Assembly (NCBI RefSeq): GCF_000058485.1 | Contig: NC_008278.1 | Location: 6,566,962-6,630,961, forward strand | DNA from: Frankia alni ACN14a | GTDB taxonomy: Bacteria; Actinomycetota; Actinomycetes; Frankiales; Frankiaceae | DNA length: 64,000 nt | Direction of reading: 5' to 3' | Shown here: in pieces, positions 8,428-16,386 of the stretch | How the letters are laid out: every line of letters begins with the position of its first letter | How positions within the stretch are numbered: position 1 is the stretch's first letter | Notes under the pieces: generated by a model | Told to the model about the DNA's origin: nothing | The model's database searches: none | The model's input: only the letters and a program-made list of their open reading frames with translations | Position numbers and translations under genes: made by a program

Positions 8428-9383
8428 CCCCGGGCTCCATTGACCCCGACCGGCACCTGTCCGCCCCGAACCGCTTCGAGGGGCGCTGCTTCGAGGGGCA
8501 CCGGCTCCAGGGGCTCGGCGCCGACCGGCTCGGCGTTGCGGGGCTCTGTGCTGCGCGGGTCGACGTTGTGGGGCTCGACGTCGTGGGGGTCGGCATAGTG
8601 GGGCTCGGCGTCGTGCGGCCCTGCTCCGACCGCCTCGGCGATGGCCCGGGCATGCGCCCGATAGGCCTCGGCGCCCTTCGATCGCCGCGCCGTCGACAGA
8701 ATCGACCGGCCCGTGCCCGGCGCCTCGGCGAACCGCACGGAGCGGGCGATCGGCGGCGTGAGCACGGCGATGTCGTACCGCGCGGACACATCGGCGAGCA
8801 CGGCCCGGCAGTGCGCCGTCCGCCCGTCGAACAGGGTCGGCAGGACGCCGCGGACCCCGAGGCCCGGATTCGTCAGTCGCTGCACGTCGTGCACCGTGTC
8901 GAGGAGCTGGCCGACACCGCGGTGCGACAGCGTCTCGCACTGCAGCGGCACGATCACCTCGGCGGCGGCGGTGAGCCCGTTGATGGTCAGCACGCCCAGC
9001 GACGGTGGGCAGTCGACGAGCACGAAGTCGTAGGCGTCGATCACCTCGGCGAGGGCGAGCCGCAGCGCGTGCTCGCGACCGGTTCGCGACAGCAGCACCG
9101 CCTCGCATCCGGCCAGCTCGATCGTCGCGGGCAGCAGGTCCATGCCGTCGGAGGTCCTGGTGATCACGATGCCCGCGGAGAGCCGTCCAAGGAGCACGTC
9201 GTGCACGGACAGCTCGAGGGTGTCGGGATCCAGGCCGAGGGAGAAGGTCAGGCACGCCTGGGGATCGAGATCCACCAGCAGGACGCGGCGCCCCAGCTCG
9301 CTCAGCGCGGCGCCGAGGCTGGCCACGGAGGTCGTCTTGGCGACGCCGCCCTTCTGGTTCGCAACCGCAAGTACGTGTGCCAC
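8424..9383 (-). CDS. ParA/Soj-family ATPase
   Basis: The 319-residue deviant-Walker ATPase has the ParA P-loop NQKGGVAKTT at residues 9-18, LVDLDPQACLT near residue 40, and LVDCPPSLGVL near residue 123. It is probably a positioning or partition-type ATPase that binds DNA non-specifically; no ParB gene is nearby. After about residue 255 comes a tail of imperfect five-residue repeats (AEPHY, ADPHD, VEPHN, VDPRS, TEPRN). The GTG start lies inside the palindrome CACAC-cgatca-GTGTG (9382-9397), a possible operator. The stop overlaps the zinc-ribbon gene. Confidence 0.92.
   Translation of the reverse strand: MAHVLAVANQKGGVAKTTSVASLGAALSELGRRVLLVDLDPQACLTFSLGLDPDTLELSVHDVLLGRLSAGIVITRTSDGMDLLPATIELAGCEAVLLSRTGREHALRLALAEVIDAYDFVLVDCPPSLGVLTINGLTAAAEVIVPLQCETLSHRGVGQLLDTVHDVQRLTNPGLGVRGVLPTLFDGRTAHCRAVLADVSARYDIAVLTPPIARSVRFAEAPGTGRSILSTARRSKGAEAYRAHARAIAEAVGAGPHDAEPHYADPHDVEPHNVDPRSTEPRNAEPVGAEPLEPVPLEAAPLEAVRGGQVPVGVNGARG
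8470..8625. repeat. Pentapeptide-encoding repeat in the parA 3' end
   Basis: Roughly 15-nt units of the form GGGCTCGRCGTYGTG recur about eight times. They encode the acidic Pro-rich five-residue repeats of the ParA tail. The units are imperfect but clearly in register. Confidence 0.65.
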
Positions 9384-9658
9384 ACCGATCAGTGTGGATG
9401 CGTAATCGTGTGGTCACAACACTTGGCGTCCCGAAACCTCGACGCGCCTCGCCGCTCGCGTGCCAACCGCCACAGACCGGACACCCGCCCGCCGGGCGCC
9501 GCCCGGGCGAGACGCGGACGTACCGTGGCCCTGCCCCGGTGTGCGGGCCCGGGCCGCCGGGTAGCGCAGCACCAGCGGCCCCTGCCCGCGATTCCCTCTC
9601 TGGATGACGGACGTGATGCGACGGTGACCATGCCCGCCGGGATCGGCGGCGCCGGGTG

Positions 9659-11113
9659 ATGCAGGCGATCGTCTACCTCGCGATCGTCGTGGTGCTGATC
9701 GCCGCCAACGCGGTGTTCGTGGCGGCGGAGTTCGCCCTCGTCGCGGTCGAGCCGCACCAGGCGGAGCAGGCCGCCCGCGCCGGCGATCGGCGATCCCAGG
9801 CCCTGTCGGCCGCCGTGCGCTCGCTGTCGTTCCAGCTCTCCGGCGCGCAGCTCGGCATCACGGTGACCTCGCTGGCCGTCGGCTACCTCGCCGAACCGGC
9901 GCTGGCCGCGCTGCTGCATCCGGCGTTGCACGCCGTCGGCCTGCCGGACACGCCGAGCTCGGTGCTCGCGCTGGTCCTCGCCCTGTTCGCCGCGACGGTG
10001 AGCCAGATGGTCTTCGGCGAGCTGGTGCCGAAGAACTGGGCGATCAGCGAGCCGCTGCGGGTGGGCCGGGCCGTCTCCTGGCCTCAGGTCGGGTTCTCCC
10101 GGGTGTGCGGTCCGCTCATCAGGCTGCTCAACGGGGTCGCGGGCGCGATCCTGCGCGCTCTGGGGGTGCAGCCGCAGGACGAGCTGCACGCCGGACGCTC
10201 CCCCGCCGAGCTCGGCTCGATCGTGCGGGCCTCCGCCCGCCAGGGCACCCTGCCGACCACGACGGCGACGCTGCTGCGGCGATCGCTGCGCTTCGGTGAC
10301 CGCCACGCCGCCGACGTGATGACCCCGCGGGTCCGGACCACCTGGGCCGACGCCGACATGCACGTCGCCGACCTGCTCCAGGTGGCGCAGCAGTCCGGTC
10401 ATTCCCGGTTCCCGGTCCGGGGACGGGCCGAGTCGGAGCGCGCCGGCGGGGATGGGGCCGCCGACGTCGACGGCGTGGTCGGGGTCGTGCACGTCAAGGA
10501 CGTCTTCCGGATCCCGGCCGCGCGGCGCGCCGCGGTGAGCGTGCGCGAAATCATGGTCCCGCCGCTGCTGGTGCCCGCCTCGCTGGGCTGCGACGCGCTG
10601 CTGTCCCGGCTGCGCCGGCACGGGCTGCAGCTCGCCGCCGTCATCGACGAGTACGGCGGGACCGCCGGGATCGTCACCCTGGAGGACCTCGTCGAGGAGC
10701 TGGTCGGCGAGGTGTCGGACGAGCACGACCTGCCGAGCATCCCCGGCGTGGTACCCGACGGGCCGCGATCCTGGCTGCTGTCCGGGCTGCTGCGACCCGA
10801 CGAGGCGGTCGAGGCCACCGGCGTCCGGCTGCCCGAGGGGCCGTATGAGACGGTCGCCGGGCTGGTCCTCGCCCGCCTGGGTCATCTCGGCGCGGTCGGG
10901 GAACACGTGGAGGTCGACGGCGTCACCCTGACGGTCGTGGCGGTCGATCGGCACCGCATCGACCGGGTGCGGCTGACCGACCCGCCGGCGCGGCCACCCG
11001 AGGCCCGTCAGACCGGGCACGGGCCGGCGCGGCAGACCGGGCACGGGCAGACCGGGCACGCGCAGACCGGGCACGGGCGGGCGCCGAAGGCCCGGACGGA
11101 GAGCGGACCGTGA
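9659..11113 (+). CDS. CNNM/CorC-type membrane protein, three-domain paralogue
   Basis: The 484-residue protein has an N-terminal CNNM (DUF21) transmembrane domain at about residues 1-190, a CBS pair at about 200-340 (ITLEDLVEELVGEVSDEHD near its end) and a C-terminal CorC_HlyC domain at about 360-440. CNNM proteins are linked to divalent cation, mainly magnesium, transport. The tail carries QTGHG/QTGHA repeats. The start is ATG 9659, with an adjacent GTG at 9656 as alternative. The stop overlaps the GTG of the next paralogue by 4 nt, so the two are almost certainly one operon. Confidence 0.92.
   Translation: MQAIVYLAIVVVLIAANAVFVAAEFALVAVEPHQAEQAARAGDRRSQALSAAVRSLSFQLSGAQLGITVTSLAVGYLAEPALAALLHPALHAVGLPDTPSSVLALVLALFAATVSQMVFGELVPKNWAISEPLRVGRAVSWPQVGFSRVCGPLIRLLNGVAGAILRALGVQPQDELHAGRSPAELGSIVRASARQGTLPTTTATLLRRSLRFGDRHAADVMTPRVRTTWADADMHVADLLQVAQQSGHSRFPVRGRAESERAGGDGAADVDGVVGVVHVKDVFRIPAARRAAVSVREIMVPPLLVPASLGCDALLSRLRRHGLQLAAVIDEYGGTAGIVTLEDLVEELVGEVSDEHDLPSIPGVVPDGPRSWLLSGLLRPDEAVEATGVRLPEGPYETVAGLVLARLGHLGAVGEHVEVDGVTLTVVAVDRHRIDRVRLTDPPARPPEARQTGHGPARQTGHGQTGHAQTGHGRAPKARTESGP
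11005..11080. repeat. Short tandem repeat encoding QTGHG units
   Basis: Repeats based on CAGACCGGGCACGGG of 15-21 nt occur about five times at the 3' end of the first CNNM gene. They stay in frame and add a hydrophilic tail. Confidence 0.75.
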
Positions 11114-12153
11114 CCCTGCTCGCGATGCTCGCCGGGCTCGCGCTGACAGCCGGCAACGCGTTCTTCGTCGGCGCCGAGTTCGCCTTCGTCTCCGCGCGCC
11201 GCGACCGGCTGGAACCCATGGTCGAGGCGGGCGACAAGCGGGCCCGCTCGGTCATCGGCGCCCTGGAGCACCTCTCCCCGCTGCTCGCCGCGACCCAACT
11301 TGGCATCACGCTGTGCTCGCTGGCCCTCGGCGCCGTCGCCGAGCCGGCCGTCGCACGGCTGCTGACGGATCTGCTCCACGCGCTCGCCGTCCCCGGGGCG
11401 GCACGGCACGCGATCGCCTTCGCCGTCGCGCTGATCGTCGTGTCCGCGCTGCACATGGTGCTCGGCGAGATCGTGCCGAAGAACCTGTCGATCGCCGGCC
11501 CCGAACGGGCCCTGGTCTGGTTCGGGCCGCCCCTGATCGCCTTCGCCCGGGCCACCTCGCCGTTCGTGCTCCTGTTGAACGCCTTCGCCAACCGGGTGCT
11601 GCGGTTGCTGCGGGTCGAACCCCGCGACGAGCTCTCCTCCGCCTACACCCCGCAGGAACTCGCCGCCATCATCGCCGAGTCGAAGCAGGAGGGGCTGCTC
11701 GAACAGGCCGAGCACGAGCGACTCACCAGCGCCCTGGAGCTGTCCGACCGGGACGCGGGCGCCGTGATGATCCCGCTGTCGCAGGCCGTGACGATCGCCT
11801 GGACGACCACCGCCCGCGAGCTGGAGGACGTCGTCGCCCGCACCGGCTACTCCCGTTTCCCGGTGCGGGTACCCGACGCCGGGACCGAGATCGCGGGGTT
11901 CCTGCACGCCAAGGACGTCCTGGGAATCGCGCCCGAGGACCTCGACACCCCGCTGGCCCCAGCAAGGCTGCACCAGATGGTGGAGCTGGCCACGGACACG
12001 CCCCTGGACCAGGTGCTGCGCCGGATGCAGCGCGCCGGCAGCCACCTGGGCCGGGTCGTCGACGCCGCGGCAACGACCGTGGGCGTCATCGCGATGGAGG
12101 ACGTGGTCGAGCAGTTCGTCGGCGAGGTCACCGACGCCAGCCACCACGACTGA
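11110..12153 (+). CDS. CNNM/CorC-type membrane protein, two-domain paralogue
   Basis: The 347-residue paralogue has the CNNM transmembrane domain (GNAFFVGAEFAFVSARR near the N-terminus, VLGEIVPKNLSI near residue 118) and a CBS pair ending IAMEDVVEQFVGEVTD. It stops there, without the CorC_HlyC domain of its partner. Such long and short pairs are familiar in actinobacteria, and the overlapping genes (GTGA at 11110-11113) suggest a hetero-oligomer; that is inference. A role in magnesium or other cation flux is likely from the family. Confidence 0.92.
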   Translation: MTLLAMLAGLALTAGNAFFVGAEFAFVSARRDRLEPMVEAGDKRARSVIGALEHLSPLLAATQLGITLCSLALGAVAEPAVARLLTDLLHALAVPGAARHAIAFAVALIVVSALHMVLGEIVPKNLSIAGPERALVWFGPPLIAFARATSPFVLLLNAFANRVLRLLRVEPRDELSSAYTPQELAAIIAESKQEGLLEQAEHERLTSALELSDRDAGAVMIPLSQAVTIAWTTTARELEDVVARTGYSRFPVRVPDAGTEIAGFLHAKDVLGIAPEDLDTPLAPARLHQMVELATDTPLDQVLRRMQRAGSHLGRVVDAAATTVGVIAMEDVVEQFVGEVTDASHHD

Positions 12154-12197
12154 GCAGCGCCGGCCTCAGACCGAGCCGGCCTCAGGCAGCGCCAGCC

Positions 12198-12668
12198 TCA
12201 GGCGGAGCCGGGCGACGCCGACTGCACCACCTCGAACGACCACAGCGTGGCCCCGGTCGCCGCGGGGGCGCCGGCACCGCCGTGACCGCCCGGCCCGCCA
12301 TGACCGCCGGCACCGCCATGACCGGCGGCACCGCCATGACCGCCGGCACCGCCATGACCGGCGGCACTGCCGTGACCCGCGGGCGCGCCCTGCCCGGCCG
12401 GCGCGCCCGAGGCGGCCGCGGCCTCGGCGGCCGCCCGACGGTGGCCCTCCTCGAACGCCTGGGAGGACTGCCACTTCTGGAAGTCCTCCTCGCTACGCCA
12501 GCGGGTGTAGACGAGGTAGGTGTCGGTTCCCTCGATCGGGCGCAGCAGTTCGAACCACTCGAACCCGTCGGCCTGCTCGACCATCCCGGCCCGGCCGGCG
12601 AACCGCGATTCCAGGGCGGCCCGCATCTCGGCGGGCACGGTCAGCGCATTGATCTTGACGACACTCAT
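12198..12668 (-). CDS. Antibiotic-biosynthesis-monooxygenase fold protein, IsdG/MhuD-like
   Basis: The 156-residue protein matches IsdG-type haem-degrading monooxygenases. The catalytic Asn-Trp-His triad of that family is present at matching positions: Asn7 (VVKINALTV), Trp66 (FQKWQSSQAF) and His76 (EEGHRR). The probable role is cytosolic haem breakdown and iron release, though ABM-fold relatives have other substrates. After residue 85 a run of AGHGG/GGHGG units built from 18-nt repeats is inserted before the final strand (LWSFEVVQS), giving an unusual His/Gly-rich loop. The ATG 12668 start gives the Asn7 numbering; the ribosome site is weak. Confidence 0.82.
   Translation of the reverse strand: MSVVKINALTVPAEMRAALESRFAGRAGMVEQADGFEWFELLRPIEGTDTYLVYTRWRSEEDFQKWQSSQAFEEGHRRAAAEAAAASGAPAGQGAPAGHGSAAGHGGAGGHGGAAGHGGAGGHGGPGGHGGAGAPAATGATLWSFEVVQSASPGSA
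12281..12370. repeat. 18-nt tandem repeat inside the IsdG-like gene
   Basis: Five consecutive 18-nt units of the form CRTGACCGSCGGCACCGC occur. Within the last four, CGCC and CGGC variants alternate, giving a 36-nt higher-order period. The repeat encodes the His/Gly-rich loop and keeps frame. Confidence 0.85.
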
Positions 12669-12706
12669 GTCTTCACCGTAGTGCGAAGGCCCCGGCGCGG
12701 CGCCAC

Positions 12707-12712
12707 TAGAGT
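12707..12712 (+). promoter_or_regulatory. -10 box TAGAGT for a leaderless transcript
   Basis: TAGAGT ends 8 nt before the GTG at 12721, with no ribosome site between. This is the actinobacterial leaderless pattern, and it supports that start. Confidence 0.5.
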
Positions 12713-12720
12713 GCCCGAGC

Positions 12721-13461
12721 GTGACAGGTCTTCCCCGGGTCGCCGTCCTCGGCGTGGACGCGGCCACCGCCGCCGCGACGATCTCCCTTGTCGACGGGGG
12801 GCTCGCGGTCGCCGCCTTCTCCGCCGGCCCCGTGCCGCCGGCCGCCCACGACCGCCTCGCCGCCTACGGCTGCGCGGACCAGGTCGTCGCGGTGTCGCCC
12901 GACACCCTGCGCCTGCTGACGGCCGGCCCGGCGGCACCACCCTTCGAGGTCCATGGCGTGCGGGCCGATCCCCGGCTCCCGGCGTCGCCCCCGTCCCCGA
13001 GCGCCAAGGAAGCCGGCGCGGGAAGCGGCGCGGGAGGCGGCGCGGGAGGCGGCTACGGAGCCGAGGCGGGAGGCGACCTGCTCGGCGTCTTCGACGCGGT
13101 CGTGCTGGGCGTCGACACGGCCAGGCTGGGGCCGGGCGGGCCGCACTCGCCCCGCTTCGGCGGCGTGTTCGACCTGGCCGCCGCCTGGGTCTTCCACGTC
13201 GACGGAGCCCCGGAGCTGGCCGGCGCGCGGGGCCGGTGGATCGGGGAGTACCTGCGCGGCCGCTACGCCCCGCCCGAGCCCGCGGCGATGAGCGCCCGCC
13301 CGGCCCTGCTCGGCCGGTCGACGCGCGGCGGCGTGCGCGCCGAACTCGCCGAGCTGGACCGCGAGCTGCGCGCCGGCCACGCCCGCGCCGCCCGCCTCGG
13401 CTACCGGCTACCCACCCCGCCGCCCCCGCTCGCCCCCGCCGATCCCGCCCCGACAGCCTGA
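12721..13461 (+). CDS. Conserved-type hypothetical protein
   Basis: The 246-residue product is not recognised. It has an alternating beta/alpha start (VAVLGVDAATAAATISLVDGG), a Gly/Ala-rich insertion near residues 97-118, a second hydrophobic segment (FDAVVLGVDTARLG), and a C-terminal helix with Arg/Glu heptads (RAELAELDRELRAGHARAARL). There is no signal peptide or clear membrane helix. The start is inferred to be leaderless. It is divergent from the IsdG-like gene, with a 52-nt gap, so a shared regulatory region is likely. Confidence 0.62.
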   Translation: MTGLPRVAVLGVDAATAAATISLVDGGLAVAAFSAGPVPPAAHDRLAAYGCADQVVAVSPDTLRLLTAGPAAPPFEVHGVRADPRLPASPPSPSAKEAGAGSGAGGGAGGGYGAEAGGDLLGVFDAVVLGVDTARLGPGGPHSPRFGGVFDLAAAWVFHVDGAPELAGARGRWIGEYLRGRYAPPEPAAMSARPALLGRSTRGGVRAELAELDRELRAGHARAARLGYRLPTPPPPLAPADPAPTA

Positions 13462-13479
13462 CCCACGCCGGACAAGGCC

Positions 13480-13537
13480 GGTTGCGGTGCGTTCTGCACG
13501 GTCTGAGCCTGCGGACCGTGCACATCGCACCGCACCG
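13480..13537. repeat. Dispersed palindromic repeat, copy B
   Basis: A hairpin has left-arm cores TGCGGTGCG (13483-13491) and GCACGGTCTG, and right-arm CGCACCGCA (13526-13534) preceded by GGACCGTGCA. The left arm matches the right arm of copy C over more than 20 positions. It lies between a plus-strand stop and the aminotransferase stop, a convergent gap. Confidence 0.82.
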
Positions 13538-13560
13538 CGTCTCCCGCACACAGCGACGGA

Positions 13561-14769
13561 TCAGCCGTCGGCGGCCGGGCGGCCCAGCCGGGCCAGGCGG
13601 TCCGCCGCGGCCTGCAGTGTGGAGAGCTTCTTGGGGAAGCCGAACCGGATGATGTGGCGGCCGTCGGCGGGATCGGCGAAGAACGACGAGCCGGGCACGG
13701 TCGCCACCCCGATCTCGGTGACCAGCCGCCGGGCCAGCGCCACATCGTCGCCGCCCGGGTCGATCGCGCGGGTGTCGCACATCACGTAGTAGGCGCCGTC
13801 CGGCTGGCGGAACGTGAACCCGGTATCGGTCAGCGCGGCGCACAGCAGGTCGCGGCGGGCACGGTACTGCTCGGCGAGCCCGTCGTAGTAGGCGGGCGGC
13901 AGGCCCATCGCCGCCACACCGCCGGCCTGCAACGGTGCGGCCGCGCCGACAGTCAGGAAGTCGTGGACCTTGCGGATCGCCGAGGTGTAGGCGGGTGGCG
14001 CGATCGTCCACCCGACCCGCCAGCCCGTGACCGCGTAGGTCTTCGACAGGGCGTTGATGGTGACGGTCCGATCCTCGAGGCCGGGGACCGTCGCCGGCGG
14101 GATGTGACCGCCGGGTCCGAGATAGTGGATGTGCTCGTAGATCTCGTCGGTGAACACCAGCGCGTCGTGGCGCTGGCAGAGCTCGGCGACCAGCTCCAGC
14201 TCGTCGCGGCGCAGCACCTTGCCCGTGGGGTTGTGCGGGGTGTTCAGGACGATGGCGCGGGTCCGGTCGCTGAAGGCCGCGCGCAGCTCGGCCGGGTCGA
14301 TCGACCAGTCGGGGGCATGCAGGCGGACCAGCCGCGGGCGGGCGCCGGACAGGATCGTGTCGGGCCCGTAGTTCTCGTAGAACGGCTCGAACATAATCAC
14401 TTCGTCGCCGGGGTCGACCAGCGCCAGCATGGTGGCGATCATCGCCTCGGTCGAACCGCAGGTCACGCAGATCTCGGTGTCCGGATCGACCGACCAGCCC
14501 GGGTAGGTCCGCCCCACCTTCGCGGCGACCGCGGCGCGGAACTCCGCCGCCCCCCAGGTGATCGCGTACTGGTTCACGTCCGCGTCGATGGCGGCCTTGG
14601 CCGCCTCCTTGAGCTCGGGCGGGCAGGCGAAGTCGGGGAACCCCTGGGCCAGGTTCACCGCGCCGTGCGCGAGCGCAAGCCGGGTCATGTCCCGGATGAC
14701 GGACTCGGTGAAGGTCATCGCCTTCGCGGAGACCCGCGGCTGGGCGGGGGCGGTGGTCTGCTCGGACAC
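13561..14769 (-). CDS. Class I/II pyridoxal-phosphate aminotransferase
   Basis: The 402-residue fold-type I aminotransferase shows LAQGFPDFACPP at the N-terminus, the cofactor motif NTPHNPTGK near residue 180, TDEIYEH near residue 213, the Schiff-base lysine in NALSKTYAVTGWRVGW near residue 247, and the Arg of RFGFPKK near the C-terminus. It most resembles the N-succinyldiaminopimelate / kynurenine / methionine-type group, so substrate assignment is open. The GTG start (VSEQTTAPAQ) is set by homology and has a weak ribosome site. It converges on the unknown gene at 12721, with repeat B between. Confidence 0.93.
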   Translation of the reverse strand: MSEQTTAPAQPRVSAKAMTFTESVIRDMTRLALAHGAVNLAQGFPDFACPPELKEAAKAAIDADVNQYAITWGAAEFRAAVAAKVGRTYPGWSVDPDTEICVTCGSTEAMIATMLALVDPGDEVIMFEPFYENYGPDTILSGARPRLVRLHAPDWSIDPAELRAAFSDRTRAIVLNTPHNPTGKVLRRDELELVAELCQRHDALVFTDEIYEHIHYLGPGGHIPPATVPGLEDRTVTINALSKTYAVTGWRVGWTIAPPAYTSAIRKVHDFLTVGAAAPLQAGGVAAMGLPPAYYDGLAEQYRARRDLLCAALTDTGFTFRQPDGAYYVMCDTRAIDPGGDDVALARRLVTEIGVATVPGSSFFADPADGRHIIRFGFPKKLSTLQAAADRLARLGRPAADG

Positions 14770-14861
14770 AGTCCCATGGTGACATCCGGCGGGTCCCGCG
14801 GTGGCATCCGGCGGGCCCTGCCGGCAGCTCGCAGGGCCACGGCGTCGTCCAGGGGGCGGGC

Positions 14862-15695
14862 TCAGTCCTCGCCGAGAGCGGCCCAGGGCTGGCGCTCGGG
14901 ACCGGCGGCCTGGCCCTCCGCGCACAGCCGCCGGAAGTCGCACCACGAGCACAGCGAGCCGGGGCGCGGCGGGAAGGCCCGGTCGGGTTCGCCGCCGCCG
15001 CGCAGCGCCTCGGTCGCCTCGACGGCATCGGCGGCGACCGACTCGGCCCGGCGGACGTGGCGGGCGATGCTGTCCTCGGTGTGCTCGGCGACGGCGACCC
15101 GGCCGCTGGGCACGTGGTGCAGCTCGACCCGCCGGCAGGGCTGGCGCAGCATCCGGCCCGCGGCCAGTGCGTAGAGCGCCAGGGCCCGCGAGGTCCGGGC
15201 GTCGTCGTCGGTGACGGGTCGCCGGCCGGTCTTGTAGTCGACGACGACGAGCTCCCCGTCCCGGTCGTCGAGGCGGTCGATCCGGCCGGAGAAGGCCAGC
15301 GCCTCGGTGCGGGCGGCGACCGAGCGCTCGACCCCGCGCGGCTCGGCCGCCGGGTCCAGGCCCTCGACATAGCCACGGACCATCCCGACGGCCCGTTCCC
15401 GCCAGTGCTGCGACTGCTCGGGATCGCGGAACCCCTCGTCGATCCAGCCCAGGCGCAGCAGCTCGGCGGCGCGCAGCGGGGTGCGCCGCTGATGCGGCTC
15501 CTCCCACCACCGGCGCAGCGCGTTGTGCACGCTGACGCCGAAGGAGGTGTGCGCCCACGGCGGGCCCTTCGGCGGGCGCGGCCGGTCCAGATAGATCATC
15601 CGGTAACGACGGGGGCAGTCCTCGAACGCGGCCAGTCGCGACGGCGTGCAGGCGAACAGCCTGCGGGGCATGCCGCCGAGCTCCATCTGTGCCAT
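14862..15695 (-). CDS. RecB-family PD-(D/E)XK exonuclease-like protein
   Basis: The 277-residue protein is a stand-alone RecB/Cas4-type nuclease domain. It has an N-terminal SRLAAFEDCPRRYRMIY, the catalytic FSGRIDRLDD and LVVVDYKTGRRP motifs (Asp, then Asp and Lys), and a C-terminal SLCSWCDFRRLC. The Cys after the first helix plus the three C-terminal Cys match the 4Fe-4S staple of AddB/Cas4-like nucleases. It is probably a DNA repair nuclease. No cas genes adjoin it, so a CRISPR role is not supported. The ATG start is by homology. The 3' end is 92 nt from the aminotransferase start. Confidence 0.87.
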   Translation of the reverse strand: MAQMELGGMPRRLFACTPSRLAAFEDCPRRYRMIYLDRPRPPKGPPWAHTSFGVSVHNALRRWWEEPHQRRTPLRAAELLRLGWIDEGFRDPEQSQHWRERAVGMVRGYVEGLDPAAEPRGVERSVAARTEALAFSGRIDRLDDRDGELVVVDYKTGRRPVTDDDARTSRALALYALAAGRMLRQPCRRVELHHVPSGRVAVAEHTEDSIARHVRRAESVAADAVEATEALRGGGEPDRAFPPRPGSLCSWCDFRRLCAEGQAAGPERQPWAALGED

Positions 15696-16029
15696 CGACC
15701 GATCATCGCACCCCGCACCAACCCCGTCGGTCAGGCACCGATCGCCCGCCGGCGGCGGGCCAGCGATCGGGCAGACCATCCGGGACGAGGAGGGCGGTTT
15801 CGGCGCGGCGTCGGTTCCTGGACGGATTCGCGCCGGGCTGGCATGCTTGCTGTATGGAGAGCAGCCGAACCTCGCGCCCCGGCGCGCTGCTGCCTCCGTT
15901 TTATGGGGACCGGGCACGGTCCCCGCTCCACCGCTGACCTCACGCGGTACGAGCGTCAGACCCAGGCCCGGTCCGCCCCGGGTCGTCTCGGCCTGGGCTG
16001 CGCCGGGCCTCCGATCGAAAGGCCCATTC
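15696..16029. other. Intergenic region with a perfect stem-loop upstream of chorismate mutase
   Basis: The divergent gap between the RecB-like and chorismate mutase genes holds no gene I can support. It contains a perfect 7-bp stem, GGGGACC (15905-15911) and GGTCCCC (15918-15924), with a 6-nt loop and a T-run on its 5' side. This could be part of an attenuator or 5' leader for the downstream gene; there is no Trp/Phe-rich leader peptide. Confidence 0.4.
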
Positions 16030-16386
16030 GTGGACAACCTCGTCGACCGTCCCGACGCCGCGATCCCCGCGCCCACGGCGCCGGGCGCCACCCTTACCGG
16101 CGCGGGGCGCGCGCCGCTCGCGGGCGAGCCGCTGACGATCAGCAACATCCCCGCGGGGCGCCAGCAGATCGACGACATCGACGCGCAGCTCCGCGAGCTG
16201 CTCGCCACCCGCCGCGACCTGTCCCGGCAGATTCAGGCGCTGCGCTCGGCCGAGGGCGGCCCACGGATCGAGCACGCCCGCGAGAACGAGATCATCGCCG
16301 TCTGGGCGGACGAGCTGGGTCCCCGCGGCGTCGAGATCGCGATGGCGGTGCTCACCCTCTGCCGCGGCGCGGCCGGCCAGCCCTAG
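16030..16386 (+). CDS. Chorismate mutase, AroQ type
   Basis: The 118-residue protein carries the AroQ helical signature: IDDIDAQLRELLATRRDLSR at about residues 44-63, and a C-terminal helical segment containing ENEIIAVWADELGPRG. Chorismate mutase turns chorismate into prephenate for Phe and Tyr synthesis. A Pro/Ala-rich stretch of about 40 residues precedes the fold. The GTG start has GAAAGG 7 nt upstream. The stop overlaps the stop of the convergent DUF1003 gene by 4 nt. Confidence 0.88.
   Translation: MDNLVDRPDAAIPAPTAPGATLTGAGRAPLAGEPLTISNIPAGRQQIDDIDAQLRELLATRRDLSRQIQALRSAEGGPRIEHARENEIIAVWADELGPRGVEIAMAVLTLCRGAAGQP

Noticed and set aside
14862-15695. RecB-like nuclease considered as Cas4
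   Set aside because: It has the nuclease and Cys pattern, but no cas genes adjoin it and the CRISPR array is 22 kb away. Stand-alone RecB-like nucleases are common in actinobacteria.
15905-15924. GGGGACC/GGTCCCC hairpin as an intrinsic terminator
   Set aside because: It lies in a divergent gap with no gene ending there, and there is no U-tract after the stem on either strand. It was kept only as a possible leader element.
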